This document shows positions 50,691 through 59,322 of a DNA stretch of 64,000 nucleotides, one piece after another. Position numbers and translations under genes: made by a program. The DNA is from SZUA-442 sp963759175. GTDB lineage: Bacteria; Actinomycetota; Acidimicrobiia; Spongiisociales; UBA5794. Below the pieces are notes generated by a model. The model did no database searches. It saw only the letters and a program-made list of their open reading frames with translations, and was not told where the DNA came from. The stretch's first letter is position 1; each line of letters begins with the position of its first letter. The stretch is taken from contig CAVWXP010000010.1 of the NCBI GenBank assembly GCA_963759175.1, positions 248,001 to 312,000 on the forward strand. The letters run 5' to 3'.

Positions 50691-51623
50691 ATGCGATTCG
50701 CACGGGTGCGGTCGGGCCTGGCCGAGTCGATCCACGATGTCGCGGTCGTGGCCCTCGACGACACCGGTGCCATCACCTTCGCCAGCGGTGACACGGATGC
50801 CCCGTTCTTCTATCGGTCGTCGATCAAGCCCTTTCAGGCGTTGGCGGCAGCGCGCGCAGGCGTCACGCTTCCCGCCGAGCACCTCGCTGTCACCTGCTCG
50901 AGCCACGGAGGCTGGCCGGTGCACCTGGCCATCGTCGAGCAGATCCTCACCGACCACGGCCTCACGACAGGAGACCTGCAATGCCCACCGGGTTGGCCGT
51001 TCCCGGAGGGAGCCAGGGACCTCCTCATCCGCAAGGGCCTGCGCAGCCCCCAGAGCATCCATCACAACTGCAGCGGCAAGCATGCCGGTTGGCTGGCGGC
51101 GTGCACGATCGCCGGATGGGACACCGCCGGCTATCTGGCACCCGAACACCCGATCCAGCAGTCGGTGCGCGACATCGTGGCCGACGTGACGGGATGCGAT
51201 CCCGAGCCGGTCGGTGTCGACGGATGCGGTGCACCGACGCTGCGCGGCACCCTCGAAGGGTTGGGAAGGGCATTCCTGCGACTGACGACCGACGACGACC
51301 TCGCGCCGATGAACGATGCGATGACCAGATTCGGTGCGTTGATCGCCGACAACACCTCGCCATGGGGTCGCGTCGCCATCACCTGGGGCCACGCCTCGAA
51401 GATCGGCGCAGAGGGGGTCTACGGCATCGCCACTGCGGGAGGAGCCATCGCGGCGAAGTCGGCCGAGGGCGATGCCTCCATGGCGGTGGCTGCGATCATC
51501 GAGGCTGCCGACCGACTCGGAGTGATGCCCGATGCTGTGGCCGATCGTCTCGCCGATGTCCGGCACCCTCCGGTCCTGGGCGGCGGCGCCTCCGTCGGGC
51601 GCCTCGAATTCGTCGACGCATGA
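50691..51623 (+). CDS. L-asparaginase II-family protein
   Basis: 310 residues, cytoplasmic. FFYRSSIKPFQALAAARAG, VTCSSHGGWPVHLAIVEQIL, HHNCSGKHAGWLAACT and GVDGCGAPT are the typical stretches of the bacterial asparaginase II family (the Rhizobium etli type with Ser-Lys and Cys/Lys active-site residues), unrelated to the E. coli enzymes. It starts three bases after the RsiG-like gene and overlaps the next gene by four. The substrate assignment is by family only. Confidence 0.87.
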   Translation: MRFARVRSGLAESIHDVAVVALDDTGAITFASGDTDAPFFYRSSIKPFQALAAARAGVTLPAEHLAVTCSSHGGWPVHLAIVEQILTDHGLTTGDLQCPPGWPFPEGARDLLIRKGLRSPQSIHHNCSGKHAGWLAACTIAGWDTAGYLAPEHPIQQSVRDIVADVTGCDPEPVGVDGCGAPTLRGTLEGLGRAFLRLTTDDDLAPMNDAMTRFGALIADNTSPWGRVAITWGHASKIGAEGVYGIATAGGAIAAKSAEGDASMAVAAIIEAADRLGVMPDAVADRLADVRHPPVLGGGASVGRLEFVDA

Positions 51624-52522
51624 CGACCGACCCACGCTGGCATCTCCTCGGAGCGGAACTCCAGCCCGCTGCCGCGCATGTCGGACCGTTCCCGCACGCA
51701 GCCTTCCTCGACGCCGTCGAACGGGCCGTGGGCACGGTTCCCTCCGACATCGAGGTCCACGGCGACGATGCGGGCGCCCTCGTCCTCGTGATGGGTACCG
51801 ATGGCATCCGGCTCGCGGGAGTCGAGTCCCTCACCGACTACCACGCCCCTCTCGGAAGCGTGGCGTCGCTGCTCACCGATGCGCTGCGACCGCACAGCGG
51901 GACCCGCTTCCGGTTCGACTCCCTTCCCGAGGAGGCTACGCGCCCACTCATGGATGCGTTGGTCGAGATCGCGGCCGCGCCCACGATGGAGCGACACGAC
52001 GCCACGGCCGTCCTCCGCCTTCCAACGACCTTCGAGGCATGGCTGTCGTCCATCGGGAAGAAGGAACGGCACGAGGTCCGGCGGAAGCGGCGGCGGTTCG
52101 CCGCGACCTTCGGCGAGATCGAGGTCGTGGATGCCGGACCATCGGGCATCGACGCGTTCTGCGACCTGCATCGCACGTCGGCAGGCGAGAAGGGATCGTT
52201 CATGACCGATACGATGCAGGCCTTCTTCACCGAACTGGCGACAATCGTTGGGGGGACCGTCCACCACCTCGTGTGCGGCGGCGTCGTACGCGCATCGGCC
52301 TTCGGCTTCGAGACACCCGACGGCTACTACTACTACAACAGCGCCTACGACCCCGACGCCGCCATGGCATCGCCGGGCGTCGTCCTGTTCTCATCGATGA
52401 TCGAACGCCAGATCGAACGAGGAGTCCCCGTGTTCGACTTCCTCAAGGGGGACGAGCCGTACAAGTACCGCCACGGAGCAGCGCCGAGGCCGCTGTTCGC
52501 CATCGAGGGCGTGATCGCGTGA
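51620..52522 (+). CDS. GNAT-family acyltransferase (CelD/BcsL-like)
   Basis: 300 residues from ATG 51620 (ATGA overlap). The first 130 residues are a poorly conserved GNAT half. The second half contains KKERHEVRRKRRRFAATFG, DLHRTSAGEKGSFMTDTMQAFF, GYYYYNSAYDPDAAMASPGVVL and VFDFLKGDEPYKYRHG, the features of the Acetyltransf_6 (CelD/FemAB-like) group. Such proteins act in polysaccharide or peptidoglycan modification. Its direct overlap with mshA (GTGA) might instead hint at thiol metabolism; substrate unknown. Confidence 0.8.
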   Translation: MTTDPRWHLLGAELQPAAAHVGPFPHAAFLDAVERAVGTVPSDIEVHGDDAGALVLVMGTDGIRLAGVESLTDYHAPLGSVASLLTDALRPHSGTRFRFDSLPEEATRPLMDALVEIAAAPTMERHDATAVLRLPTTFEAWLSSIGKKERHEVRRKRRRFAATFGEIEVVDAGPSGIDAFCDLHRTSAGEKGSFMTDTMQAFFTELATIVGGTVHHLVCGGVVRASAFGFETPDGYYYYNSAYDPDAAMASPGVVLFSSMIERQIERGVPVFDFLKGDEPYKYRHGAAPRPLFAIEGVIA

Positions 52523-53748
52523 TCGAGCGGGTGGCCTACATCGCGATGCACACCTCGCCACTCCACCTCCCCGGAACCGGTGATGCCGGGGGCATGAACG
52601 TCTATCTCGATCGACTTGCGACCACCATGGCGGGGAGGGGCGTCGATGTCACGGTGTTCACCCGACGGGTCGACGCAGACATTCCCCAGGTCGTCGAGGT
52701 GACACCCGGGTACCGCGTCGCCCACATCGAGGCAGGACCCGTCGGTCCGCTCCCGATCCGTGATCTCATGCCGTTGGCCAAGCCGTTCGCCGATGCCGTT
52801 GCGGGGTGGGTGGACGAGCGAAACGACCGCTTCGACCTCGTCCACAGCCACTATTGGCTCTCCGGCCGCACCGGCGTGCGCCTCGCCGATCGCTACGGAA
52901 TCCCGCTCGCCAACTCGTTCCACACCCTCGGCAAGGTCAAGGACGCCACGCGTTCGGCGCTCGAGAAGCGGTCGGCGCCGGAACGCCTGCTGACCGAGGA
53001 GGAGGTGATCGCCCGATCCTCGTGCGTCATCGCTTCGACACCATTCGAGTTCGATGACCTCCTCGAGCACTACGCGGCGTCGCCGGAAAGGCTCTGCGTC
53101 TCGCCGCCGGGCGTCGACCACGACGTCTTCTCCCCTGGCGACCGCAACGCAGCACGCCAGCGCCTCGGCCTGGGCGACGAGCGCATCGTCCTGTACGCGG
53201 GTCGGATCCAGCATCACAAGGGAACCCAGGTGGCGGTGGAGGCAATCGCCCGGCTGGTGGACGCCGAGCAGGCCGGTCAACAGCCGACGGTGCTTCACAT
53301 CGTCGGAGGGGCGTCGGGTTCCGACGGCGACCGCGAGCTCGCCCGCTGCATGGACACCGTGGAACGCCACGCCCTCCACGACCGGGTCCGATTCTTCGCC
53401 CCAGTGCGTCACGATCGACTCGCCGACCACTACCGAGCCGCCCACGCCGTGGTGGTGCCGTCGCGCAGCGAATCCTTCGGGCTGGTGGCAGCCGAGGCAC
53501 AGGCCTGCGGAATACCCGTTGTCGCCTCCAACATCGGAGGCCTCCCCTACGTGGTGAACGCCTCGGAATCCGGTCTGCTCGTCGACGACCAGGACCCCGC
53601 TGCCTTCGCCGCGGCGATCCGCGCGATCCTCGACCATCCGGGCTTCTCCCAGAGACTGAGTGACGGTGCAATCGCCTTCAGTCAGAGGTTCTCGTGGCAG
53701 GCCACGGCCACTCGCATGTTGGAGCTGTACGAGGGCATCACCGCCTGA
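52519..53748 (+). CDS. mshA: D-inositol-3-phosphate glycosyltransferase (mycothiol synthesis)
   Basis: 409 residues from GTG 52519. The GT-B N-terminal motif HTSPLHLPGTGDAGGMNVYL, then DLVHSHYWLSG, LANSFHTLGKVK and the C-terminal SRSESFGLVAAEAQACGIPVVA match MshA. It joins GlcNAc from UDP-GlcNAc to inositol-3-phosphate, the first step of mycothiol synthesis, and so implies an actinobacterial host. It closes a tight four-gene run starting at 50145. Confidence 0.9.
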   Translation: MIERVAYIAMHTSPLHLPGTGDAGGMNVYLDRLATTMAGRGVDVTVFTRRVDADIPQVVEVTPGYRVAHIEAGPVGPLPIRDLMPLAKPFADAVAGWVDERNDRFDLVHSHYWLSGRTGVRLADRYGIPLANSFHTLGKVKDATRSALEKRSAPERLLTEEEVIARSSCVIASTPFEFDDLLEHYAASPERLCVSPPGVDHDVFSPGDRNAARQRLGLGDERIVLYAGRIQHHKGTQVAVEAIARLVDAEQAGQQPTVLHIVGGASGSDGDRELARCMDTVERHALHDRVRFFAPVRHDRLADHYRAAHAVVVPSRSESFGLVAAEAQACGIPVVASNIGGLPYVVNASESGLLVDDQDPAAFAAAIRAILDHPGFSQRLSDGAIAFSQRFSWQATATRMLELYEGITA

Positions 53749-54101
53749 ACCAACCGCGAAAAATTGCCTCGCCCGAGTTGCGCACATCGACTTGTGCACA
53801 ACCCCCTGTGGATGGCGGTGGATATGTGGAGAACTCCCGCGGCCGACCATCAGGTGGTCGCAAGTACCAGCAGATGCGATGCTCCCAACTCGTCGAACGG
53901 CGCGAAAAGGTCCGCAACAGGGCCGTTGTAACGTCTCCGTGAAGGGCCTAACTTGCGCTATGGAAGGCCCGATGTGCCGACACGGACGTTGCTCGTATGG
54001 GGAAGTGCGGGACACAGCCGTGAGGTTCGTCGGGTCTTCCGCGTCGTTTCCCCTTCCGATCCGACGGGAAGAACCCCGTCGGGACGACCTACGCTGCATG
54101 C
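53749..54101. other. 353-base gap with clustered DnaA-box-like sequences
   Basis: TTGTGCACA (53793-53801), TGTGGATGG (53808-53816) and TGTGGAGAA (53826-53834) each differ by one or two bases from the DnaA box TT(A/G)TCCACA or its complement, all within 42 bases; the first also lies in the palindrome TTGTGCACAA. The rest of the gap holds only the TACGCT promoter at 54090-54095. No gene was found. Whether DnaA binds here is untested. Confidence 0.4.
54090..54095 (+). promoter_or_regulatory. -10 element TACGCT, leaderless GTG start
   Basis: TACGCT ends six bases before GTG 54102, with no ribosome site between them. Confidence 0.5.
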
Positions 54102-54650
54102 GTGACCAGGATCACCACGCTCTGCCTCCCCATCGACTGGACCGCCTTTGCATGGCCGGCCACACCCTCGCTCGGCGGCGTGACACTCGTCACCGACGAT
54201 CCCCGGTGGGCATGGGACCCTGCGGCACCCGCCTTCCCGATCAGGACCATGGACGCAGCGACCGGTGACCCCATCGAGGGATTCTCCATCGACCACGTGG
54301 TCCTGTTGGTGCCCGATCTCGAGGCTGCGGTTTTGACCATGGAACGGATCGGCATCGCTCCGAGGATGCGGATGACGATTCGGGGTGGGCGACCGGCAGC
54401 CTTCTTCCGGGTCGGTACGGTCCTCGAAGTGATCCAGGCGCCCGTGCGGGAAGCATCGTTGTACGGGATGGCCGTCACGACGGACGGCTCATTGGAATCG
54501 CTCGCCCTCGCATGGAAGGGCCTCGGACTCGAGGTCGGCGACATCGCTCCGGCGATCCAACCGGGCCGACGCATCATGACCGTCCATGGACTCGATGCGG
54601 GATTCGCTGTGATGTCCGCAGATGCCGCGGTCCCCACGACCGACCGGTGA
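54102..54650 (+). CDS. Glyoxalase/VOC-fold domain protein
   Basis: 182 residues. The segment SIDHVVLLVPDLEAAVLTMERIGIAPR is the first beta-alpha-beta unit of a vicinal-oxygen-chelate domain, with its His in position for a metal, and AAFFRVGTVLEVIQAP gives the Glu of the second unit. The N-terminal 65 residues and the second half are less typical, so it may be one VOC repeat plus a degenerate one. GTG 54102 is chosen for the promoter just upstream. The reaction is unknown. Confidence 0.75.
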   Translation: MTRITTLCLPIDWTAFAWPATPSLGGVTLVTDDPRWAWDPAAPAFPIRTMDAATGDPIEGFSIDHVVLLVPDLEAAVLTMERIGIAPRMRMTIRGGRPAAFFRVGTVLEVIQAPVREASLYGMAVTTDGSLESLALAWKGLGLEVGDIAPAIQPGRRIMTVHGLDAGFAVMSADAAVPTTDR

Positions 54651-54678
54651 GCACCACGCGCCCACACCGAGCAGGCCC

Positions 54679-55563
54679 TCAGACGCCGAAGATGAGCTCG
54701 CGTAGCCTGACCCGACTCGTCGCGTAGGTCGCGAGGTCGACGCGCAACGACCCCAACCGAAGGCCGCGCATCTCGTCCCCGTGTTGTGTCGCAACCCGCA
54801 CGGTTCCCTCGGTGTGTTCGAGCACGCCAAGGCCTCTACATCGTCCCTGCTCGTCCTGGACGCCCACGAGCATGCCGTCGAGCCGGCTCACGTCGAAACC
54901 GTCGGGGAGCGTCGGCGCGAACACGGTCGTCTGGACCCGCCACCTCTGGGGATCCGACCCGAGATCCCTACGGAACGCAGCTGCCCTGGCCTCCGAACGC
55001 GCAATGGGATCGGCGGACACGACGTCGTCATCCGACGGCACCTCCGCTACCCGAACCGACAGGAACCGTCGCAACATACCGATGACGGGTTCGAGTTCCG
55101 ATCCCCTGGTCAGGGCGACGACCAGGCTCGGCTTCGTGAGTTCGGCGAGGTGGTACTTGAGCGTCTGGCCCACGACGCCCGACACGACGTTGGTGGTATC
55201 GAGGATGACGAGGTCGGCTCGCTGCATGGCGATGTCGACGAGTGATCCAACAGCCACGACGTGTGGCAGCACGACGCCGTTGGGTTCGACGGAACCCACG
55301 AATCGCAGTTCGTCGGGTTCGTGGAGCCGCTCCATGTCCTCGCGACTCCCCATGACGGAGAGTCCGACGCATGCTGCAGGCCCAACCGTCGAAGCGCCGA
55401 CATCACCGTCGACGAATGCCACCGTTCGACCGGCGGCGACGGCATCCTCGGCAAGGAGCTTGGCGAGGTGCGTCTTCCCCGTCTCGGAATCCCCGATGAC
55501 CATGATGACGCCCGACTCGTCGGTCACGCGTGCTCGAAGCGCACGGTATGCATCACTGGCCAT
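54679..55563 (-). CDS. CLP1/GRC3-type P-loop protein (possible polynucleotide kinase)
   Basis: 294 residues. Walker A GDSETGKTHLAK (about 24-35), then VAFVDGDVGASTVGPAACVGLSV, which fits the D-G-D-x-G-Q-S-x-x-G-P-P pattern of CLP1_P (GRC3/CLP1 RNA 5'-kinases), and ADLVILDTTNVVSG in the Walker B place. The C-terminal third is beta-rich (RCRGLGVLEHTEGTVRVATQ), like the CLP1 C-terminal domain. CLP1-like proteins are best known from archaea and eukaryotes, and bacterial members are little studied. A GGAGG site precedes the ATG. Confidence 0.72.
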   Translation of the reverse strand: MASDAYRALRARVTDESGVIMVIGDSETGKTHLAKLLAEDAVAAGRTVAFVDGDVGASTVGPAACVGLSVMGSREDMERLHEPDELRFVGSVEPNGVVLPHVVAVGSLVDIAMQRADLVILDTTNVVSGVVGQTLKYHLAELTKPSLVVALTRGSELEPVIGMLRRFLSVRVAEVPSDDDVVSADPIARSEARAAAFRRDLGSDPQRWRVQTTVFAPTLPDGFDVSRLDGMLVGVQDEQGRCRGLGVLEHTEGTVRVATQHGDEMRGLRLGSLRVDLATYATSRVRLRELIFGV

Positions 55564-55776
55564 CGTCCCTGGACCTCCTGCCGATGAGTCTACGACGTGG
55601 TCGTGTCTCGACCTCTTCGCCCTCCCGAGCGCGATCGGTCGCTTGCCAACGGAGTATGCGGCACGTGGGGCATCCGGGCTGTGCCGGGAGGAGGAGCTCG
55701 TGTCGTCGGCACGTGTCGGCGGTCACCGCAGGCGTGGCCGCGGCGACGCAGCCACCCGAGCGTCCCGGGACACCGA
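55564..55776. other. Intergenic stretch without recognisable gene
   Basis: Open frames here are shadows with no start context or family resemblance. TAGACT at 55592-55587 on the minus strand may be the -10 element of the CLP1-like gene, which has a leader of about 20 bases. Confidence 0.4.
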
Positions 55777-56496
55777 TCAGCCGACGGCGATCGCTCTCGC
55801 TGCCTCATCGAGCCACGCACCGAAGAAGGCGTCGGCCATCGAGGCGATTCCGGCTGCCGCGGCATCGATGCGATCGGCGACATCGAGACCCACCACGCCG
55901 GCCCCCGAGAGGATGTCCCCACTTCCGGGGTCGGTCAGCCAGGCGCGTGCCGTCGCGGGTGTGACCTCGGGATGGGGTTGGATCGCGAGTGCGTTGAAGA
56001 TGCGAAAGGCCTGGTCGTGGCTGGGCGACCGGGCAACGAGTACGGCGCCGTCTGGGAGGTCCCAGGTGTCGCGGTGCATCGTGAGGACGGGTCCCTCGGC
56101 CAGATGCCGCACGGTCGGGTCGTCGACGACGAGGTCGATGGGGGCAAAGGCGACCTCGGGGATGGTGGCGAGGTAGGCACGGCCACCGAGGGCATCGGCC
56201 AGGAGCTGGCAGCCCAGGCACAGCCCGAGGATCGGTACGCCCGCGATCGCCGCCGAGGCGAGCCACCGCTTCTCGTCGACCAGGAAGGCATGGCGGTCGG
56301 TGTCGTAGGCACCCATCTCGCCACCGAGGACGACGACGGCGCCGAGGTCGTCGAGATCGTCGAGATCGTCGAGATCAGGCAACGACGCACCTGCGTCGAG
56401 CTCGACCGTGTGGACGTCGATACCCCGATCGCGGGCGACTCGTTCGAGATGGCCGGCAGGCACACGAACATCGTTGCGGAGGACGGTCAGCCTCAT
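55777..56496 (-). CDS. Class-I glutamine amidotransferase-like protein
   Basis: 239 residues. The nucleophile elbow GLCLGCQLLA puts the Cys at 93, and AIQPHPEVTP supplies the His and Glu of the triad, as in GMP-synthase-like GATase1 proteins. VVVLGGEMGAYD is the oxyanion region. There is no synthetase domain, so it could be a stand-alone hydrolase (for example gamma-glutamyl) or a partner of another enzyme. Residues 41-51 (DLDDLDDLDDL) are encoded by a 9-base tandem repeat at about 56347-56376. It overlaps the CoA-synthetase gene upstream by four bases. Confidence 0.85.
   Translation of the reverse strand: MRLTVLRNDVRVPAGHLERVARDRGIDVHTVELDAGASLPDLDDLDDLDDLGAVVVLGGEMGAYDTDRHAFLVDEKRWLASAAIAGVPILGLCLGCQLLADALGGRAYLATIPEVAFAPIDLVVDDPTVRHLAEGPVLTMHRDTWDLPDGAVLVARSPSHDQAFRIFNALAIQPHPEVTPATARAWLTDPGSGDILSGAGVVGLDVADRIDAAAAGIASMADAFFGAWLDEAARAIAVG
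56347..56376. repeat. 9-base tandem repeat (CGAGATCGT) inside the amidotransferase gene
   Basis: About three units encode the repeated Asp-Leu-Asp tract between the first strand and the oxyanion loop. It preserves frame, so copy-number change would lengthen or shorten the acidic loop by three residues at a time. Confidence 0.8.
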
Positions 56497-58295
56497 GGGC
56501 GGTACTCGTCACGGAGGAGGCGCCGCATGACCTTGTGGGAGGCCGTCCGGGGCAGTGCATCGACGAGCACCACGTCATGGACCCGGAACAATGGATTGAG
56601 CCGAGAGCGCACGACCTGTCGGACCTCGTCTCGCAGCCTCGCCACGTCGGGGGCTTCTCCTTCTTCGGCGACCACGAACACGACGAGTCGCTCCGGACCA
56701 CCGTCCTCGGGAGGCACACCGACGGCGGCGACCTCCTCGATGCCCCCGACCGCACCAACCACCTCCTCGATCTCCGCCGACGAGACCTTGACACCTCCGA
56801 GGTTCATGGTGTCGTCGACGCGGCCGAGGGCTCGGTACGTCCCATCGTCGAACCGCTCGAGCCGGTCGCCGTGGCGACGGAGCCCATCGGGTGTCCCTGC
56901 GAAGTAGACATCGTCGTGATCGCGGTTCACGAGTTCGGTGGACATACCCATCGAGGGGGGCACGAGGAACGCCTCGCCGACCCCGGCTGGGAAGCCGTCG
57001 TCGCCCATGATGACGATGTCGAGTCCGAGGGCAGGAGTCGTGAAGCGTGACGGGACCGCCGGATGGAGCACGGTGCCCGTGATGTATCCGCCGCCGATCT
57101 CCGTGCCGCCGCAGTACTCGATGACGGGGACGTCACCGACGACGCGCATCAGCCATGCGTAGTCGTCGGGACTCGACGCCTCCCCGGTGGAAGCGATGAC
57201 CCGCAGCTGCGTCCACCGATCCGGCGTGAGCAGGCCCCGCGCCCGCCATGCCGACACGATCGAGGGCACCAGTCCGAGCATCGTCACCCCGGCGTCCTCG
57301 ACGAGTTCGACGAACCCCTCGGTGGTGGGCGCATCGTGGAACAGGGCAATGGCAGCATCGTTGAGGAGCGCCGCGTAGATCAGCCACGGTCCCATCATCC
57401 ATCCGAGGTTGGTCGGCCAGGCAACCACGTCACCCCGGTGGATATCGCAGTGGAATCGCCCGTCCATCGCCGCCTTGATCGGTGTCGTCTGCGTCCACGG
57501 GATCGCCTTGGGTGCACCCGTCGTCCCCGACGAGAACAAGATGTTGGTGTGGGCACCGGCTGGTCGCTCGACCGTTGTGAGGCGGCTGTCGGCGCCGAGG
57601 AACGAGTTCCATCCAACATCGATATCCCTGAGCACGATGTCGGCTCCGCTGTCGATGACGATGCACGGCGCATTGGTGGCGTCAGCCACCTTCTCATACA
57701 TGGGAAGCACCTTGCCGGTTCGCAGCGCCACATCAATCGTCACCACAGCGACCGGGTCCGTGATGGCGAGCCTGGCACGGATCTCGTCGACGGCGAACGA
57801 GTCGGCGATGGACACCACGACACCGCCGGCGGCGATGGTTCCGAGGTACGCGACCACGGCTTCTGGAGTCATGGGCATGGCGATCGCAATGCGGTCACCC
57901 GGCACGTACCCAGCCTCCGAGAACCCGGATGCGAACCGTGCGACAGCAGCCCGCAGGTCAGCTACCGACCATATCTCGGTGCCGTCGGGAGATCCCCAGA
58001 TGATGGCAGGGGCATGATCGGATCCGTCGAGGCACGAGTCCACGATGTTGAACCGCGCGTCGGGTAGCCAGTCGGGCCGTCGATCATCCGTCGAGCCGCG
58101 GACCGCGGACGGCGGCACGGTGAAGGCGATCGACAGCTCATCGAGGACGAGTGACCAGAATCCATCCACATCCTCAACAGACCACCGGTGGAGCTCGTCG
58201 TATCCGTCGAGACCGAGGTGTGACATCACCCGCGTGAGGTGCGATCGCTCGATGGTCGCCGATCCCGGTGTCCAAACTGCTTCGACGCTCACCAT
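56493..58295 (-). CDS. AMP-forming acyl/acetyl-CoA synthetase
   Basis: 600 residues from ATG 58295. The N-terminus MSHLGLDGYDELHRWSVEDV resembles the acetyl-CoA synthetase N-terminal domain. The adenylation motifs are NILFSSGTTGAPKAIPWT (P-loop), EYCGGTEIGGGYITG (A5) and RLERFDDGTYRALGRVDDTMNLGGVKVSSAEIEEV (A8 hinge), and the catalytic Lys is in RTASHKVMRRLL. It belongs to the AAE/acetoacetyl-CoA synthetase-like group; the acid used is unclear (acetate, acetoacetate or a medium-chain acid). A TAGCGT -10 element lies seven bases upstream, so it is probably leaderless. Confidence 0.9.
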   Translation of the reverse strand: MVSVEAVWTPGSATIERSHLTRVMSHLGLDGYDELHRWSVEDVDGFWSLVLDELSIAFTVPPSAVRGSTDDRRPDWLPDARFNIVDSCLDGSDHAPAIIWGSPDGTEIWSVADLRAAVARFASGFSEAGYVPGDRIAIAMPMTPEAVVAYLGTIAAGGVVVSIADSFAVDEIRARLAITDPVAVVTIDVALRTGKVLPMYEKVADATNAPCIVIDSGADIVLRDIDVGWNSFLGADSRLTTVERPAGAHTNILFSSGTTGAPKAIPWTQTTPIKAAMDGRFHCDIHRGDVVAWPTNLGWMMGPWLIYAALLNDAAIALFHDAPTTEGFVELVEDAGVTMLGLVPSIVSAWRARGLLTPDRWTQLRVIASTGEASSPDDYAWLMRVVGDVPVIEYCGGTEIGGGYITGTVLHPAVPSRFTTPALGLDIVIMGDDGFPAGVGEAFLVPPSMGMSTELVNRDHDDVYFAGTPDGLRRHGDRLERFDDGTYRALGRVDDTMNLGGVKVSSAEIEEVVGAVGGIEEVAAVGVPPEDGGPERLVVFVVAEEGEAPDVARLRDEVRQVVRSRLNPLFRVHDVVLVDALPRTASHKVMRRLLRDEYRP

Positions 58296-58378
58296 GGCGT
58301 GCACGCTAGCGAAACGCCATGCCGCACATCGCGAAGGTGCGGCGCGTAAGGTGGTGGAAGCAAGAGACGGGGAGGACG
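58296..58378. promoter_or_regulatory. Divergent promoters of the CoA synthetase and a secreted-protein operon
   Basis: Minus strand: TAGCGT (58308-58303), seven bases before ATG 58295 (leaderless). Plus strand: TAAGGT (58347-58352), with a leader of about 20 bases and a GGGGAGG ribosome site before ATG 58379. Confidence 0.5.
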
Positions 58379-58963
58379 ATGGCTCGACGACGCTCGATAC
58401 GGTTGGGGACCGTGGCCGCTGCCGTGGTGATGGCGTTCGCCGTCGCTGCACCGGCGTCTGCGGTGGTGCTCGAAGGTCCGTGTACGGGATCCGTCACGTT
58501 CCCCGCTGGTGTGGAGGTGACGACCGTCGGTCCCGGCAACGTGGTCACCGAGTCACACCCGCTCGAGCCCACCATCACCATTCCGCCGGATGCAACCGTC
58601 GCGTACGAGGGAAGCATGAACATCCCGCCACCCGACGATCTCGTCGACTTCGCGGGCGGCATCGACATGAAGCTCCCGCTGATCGGCGGCATCACGATCG
58701 TCGACTGGCCGGATCCCCCCGGGCAGACGATGGAGGTGTCCGACTCCGGCGAATACACCTATTCCCTTCCCTCCTACGTTCCGCGAGGGACGGGTGGCCT
58801 CGAGCTGACCGCTCGCCACACCCAGATGGGAACGACCTGCCGGGTGGCACTCACCGTGGCCGTTGCAGGCGAGTCGAGTCCGATAGGCATCCTGACCGGC
58901 GCCGCGACCGCCCTCTTCGGCGCCCTCATGGTCTCCGCAGGCATCAAGAAGAAGGGGACGTGA
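58379..58963 (+). CDS. Secreted, C-terminally anchored protein of unknown function
   Basis: 194 residues. A Sec signal peptide (about 1-28, ending in an ASA site) precedes a beta-rich exported domain with two Cys (GPCTGS and TTCRVA) that could pair. A C-terminal helix (IGILTGAATALFGALMVSAG) is followed by KKKGT, a stop-transfer anchor. I know no family. It is coupled to the next gene through a TGATG junction, so the two probably form a membrane complex. Confidence 0.65.
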   Translation: MARRRSIRLGTVAAAVVMAFAVAAPASAVVLEGPCTGSVTFPAGVEVTTVGPGNVVTESHPLEPTITIPPDATVAYEGSMNIPPPDDLVDFAGGIDMKLPLIGGITIVDWPDPPGQTMEVSDSGEYTYSLPSYVPRGTGGLELTARHTQMGTTCRVALTVAVAGESSPIGILTGAATALFGALMVSAGIKKKGT

Positions 58964-59295
58964 TGAAGGGCCACGCACTCTGGGGCCTGTTCGGTGGGTT
59001 CTTCGCCGGACTGTTCCTCGCCATCACCCTGTGGATCTATGCCGTGATCCCGTTCGCGAGCAACTTCATGTGGATCCTGCCGCTCGTCGGCCTCGTCATC
59101 GGACTCGCCCTCGCAGCGTGGGCCCCGTTCGGCTCCGGTGCACAGCCCGAGCCCGCGGAAGCGTCGATCGGATACGCATCGGCCGGTGATGCCGATCCCG
59201 CCCAGACGTCGGGCACGACGCTCGAACAGGACGTCGTCGACGCTCCTCCAGCAGTCCACCAGGGCGAAGCCGAGGACTCGGACGACGACGAGTAG
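58963..59295 (+). CDS. Two-helix membrane protein with acidic tail
   Basis: 110 residues. Helices at about 6-28 (LWGLFGGFFAGLFLAITLWIYAV) and 34-53 are followed by a 55-residue acidic cytoplasmic tail rich in Asp, Glu and Ala. The Gly pattern GLFGGFFAG suggests helix packing. There is no known family; the partner is the exported protein encoded just upstream. Confidence 0.6.
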   Translation: MKGHALWGLFGGFFAGLFLAITLWIYAVIPFASNFMWILPLVGLVIGLALAAWAPFGSGAQPEPAEASIGYASAGDADPAQTSGTTLEQDVVDAPPAVHQGEAEDSDDDE

Positions 59296-59322
59296 CGCAC
59301 CAGCCGCTGCGAGGCGTTCCCC

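Noticed and set aside
50136..51635. A 499-codon minus-strand frame opposite the RsiG-like and asparaginase genes
   Set aside because: Low-complexity charged composition, no family motif, and it fully overlaps two well-supported genes.
52345..54099. A 584-codon minus-strand frame opposite mshA
   Set aside because: Antisense shadow with no domain features; mshA motifs on the plus strand are unambiguous.
53749..54101. Replication origin
   Set aside because: DnaA-box-like sites are present, but dnaA, dnaN and an AT-rich unwinding region are absent, so I report only a box cluster.
53947..54268. A plus-strand frame from ATG 53947, preceded by TAACTT
   Set aside because: It has a plausible -10 box, but the peptide (Cys/Arg/His-rich) overlaps the glyoxalase-fold gene in another frame and resembles nothing.
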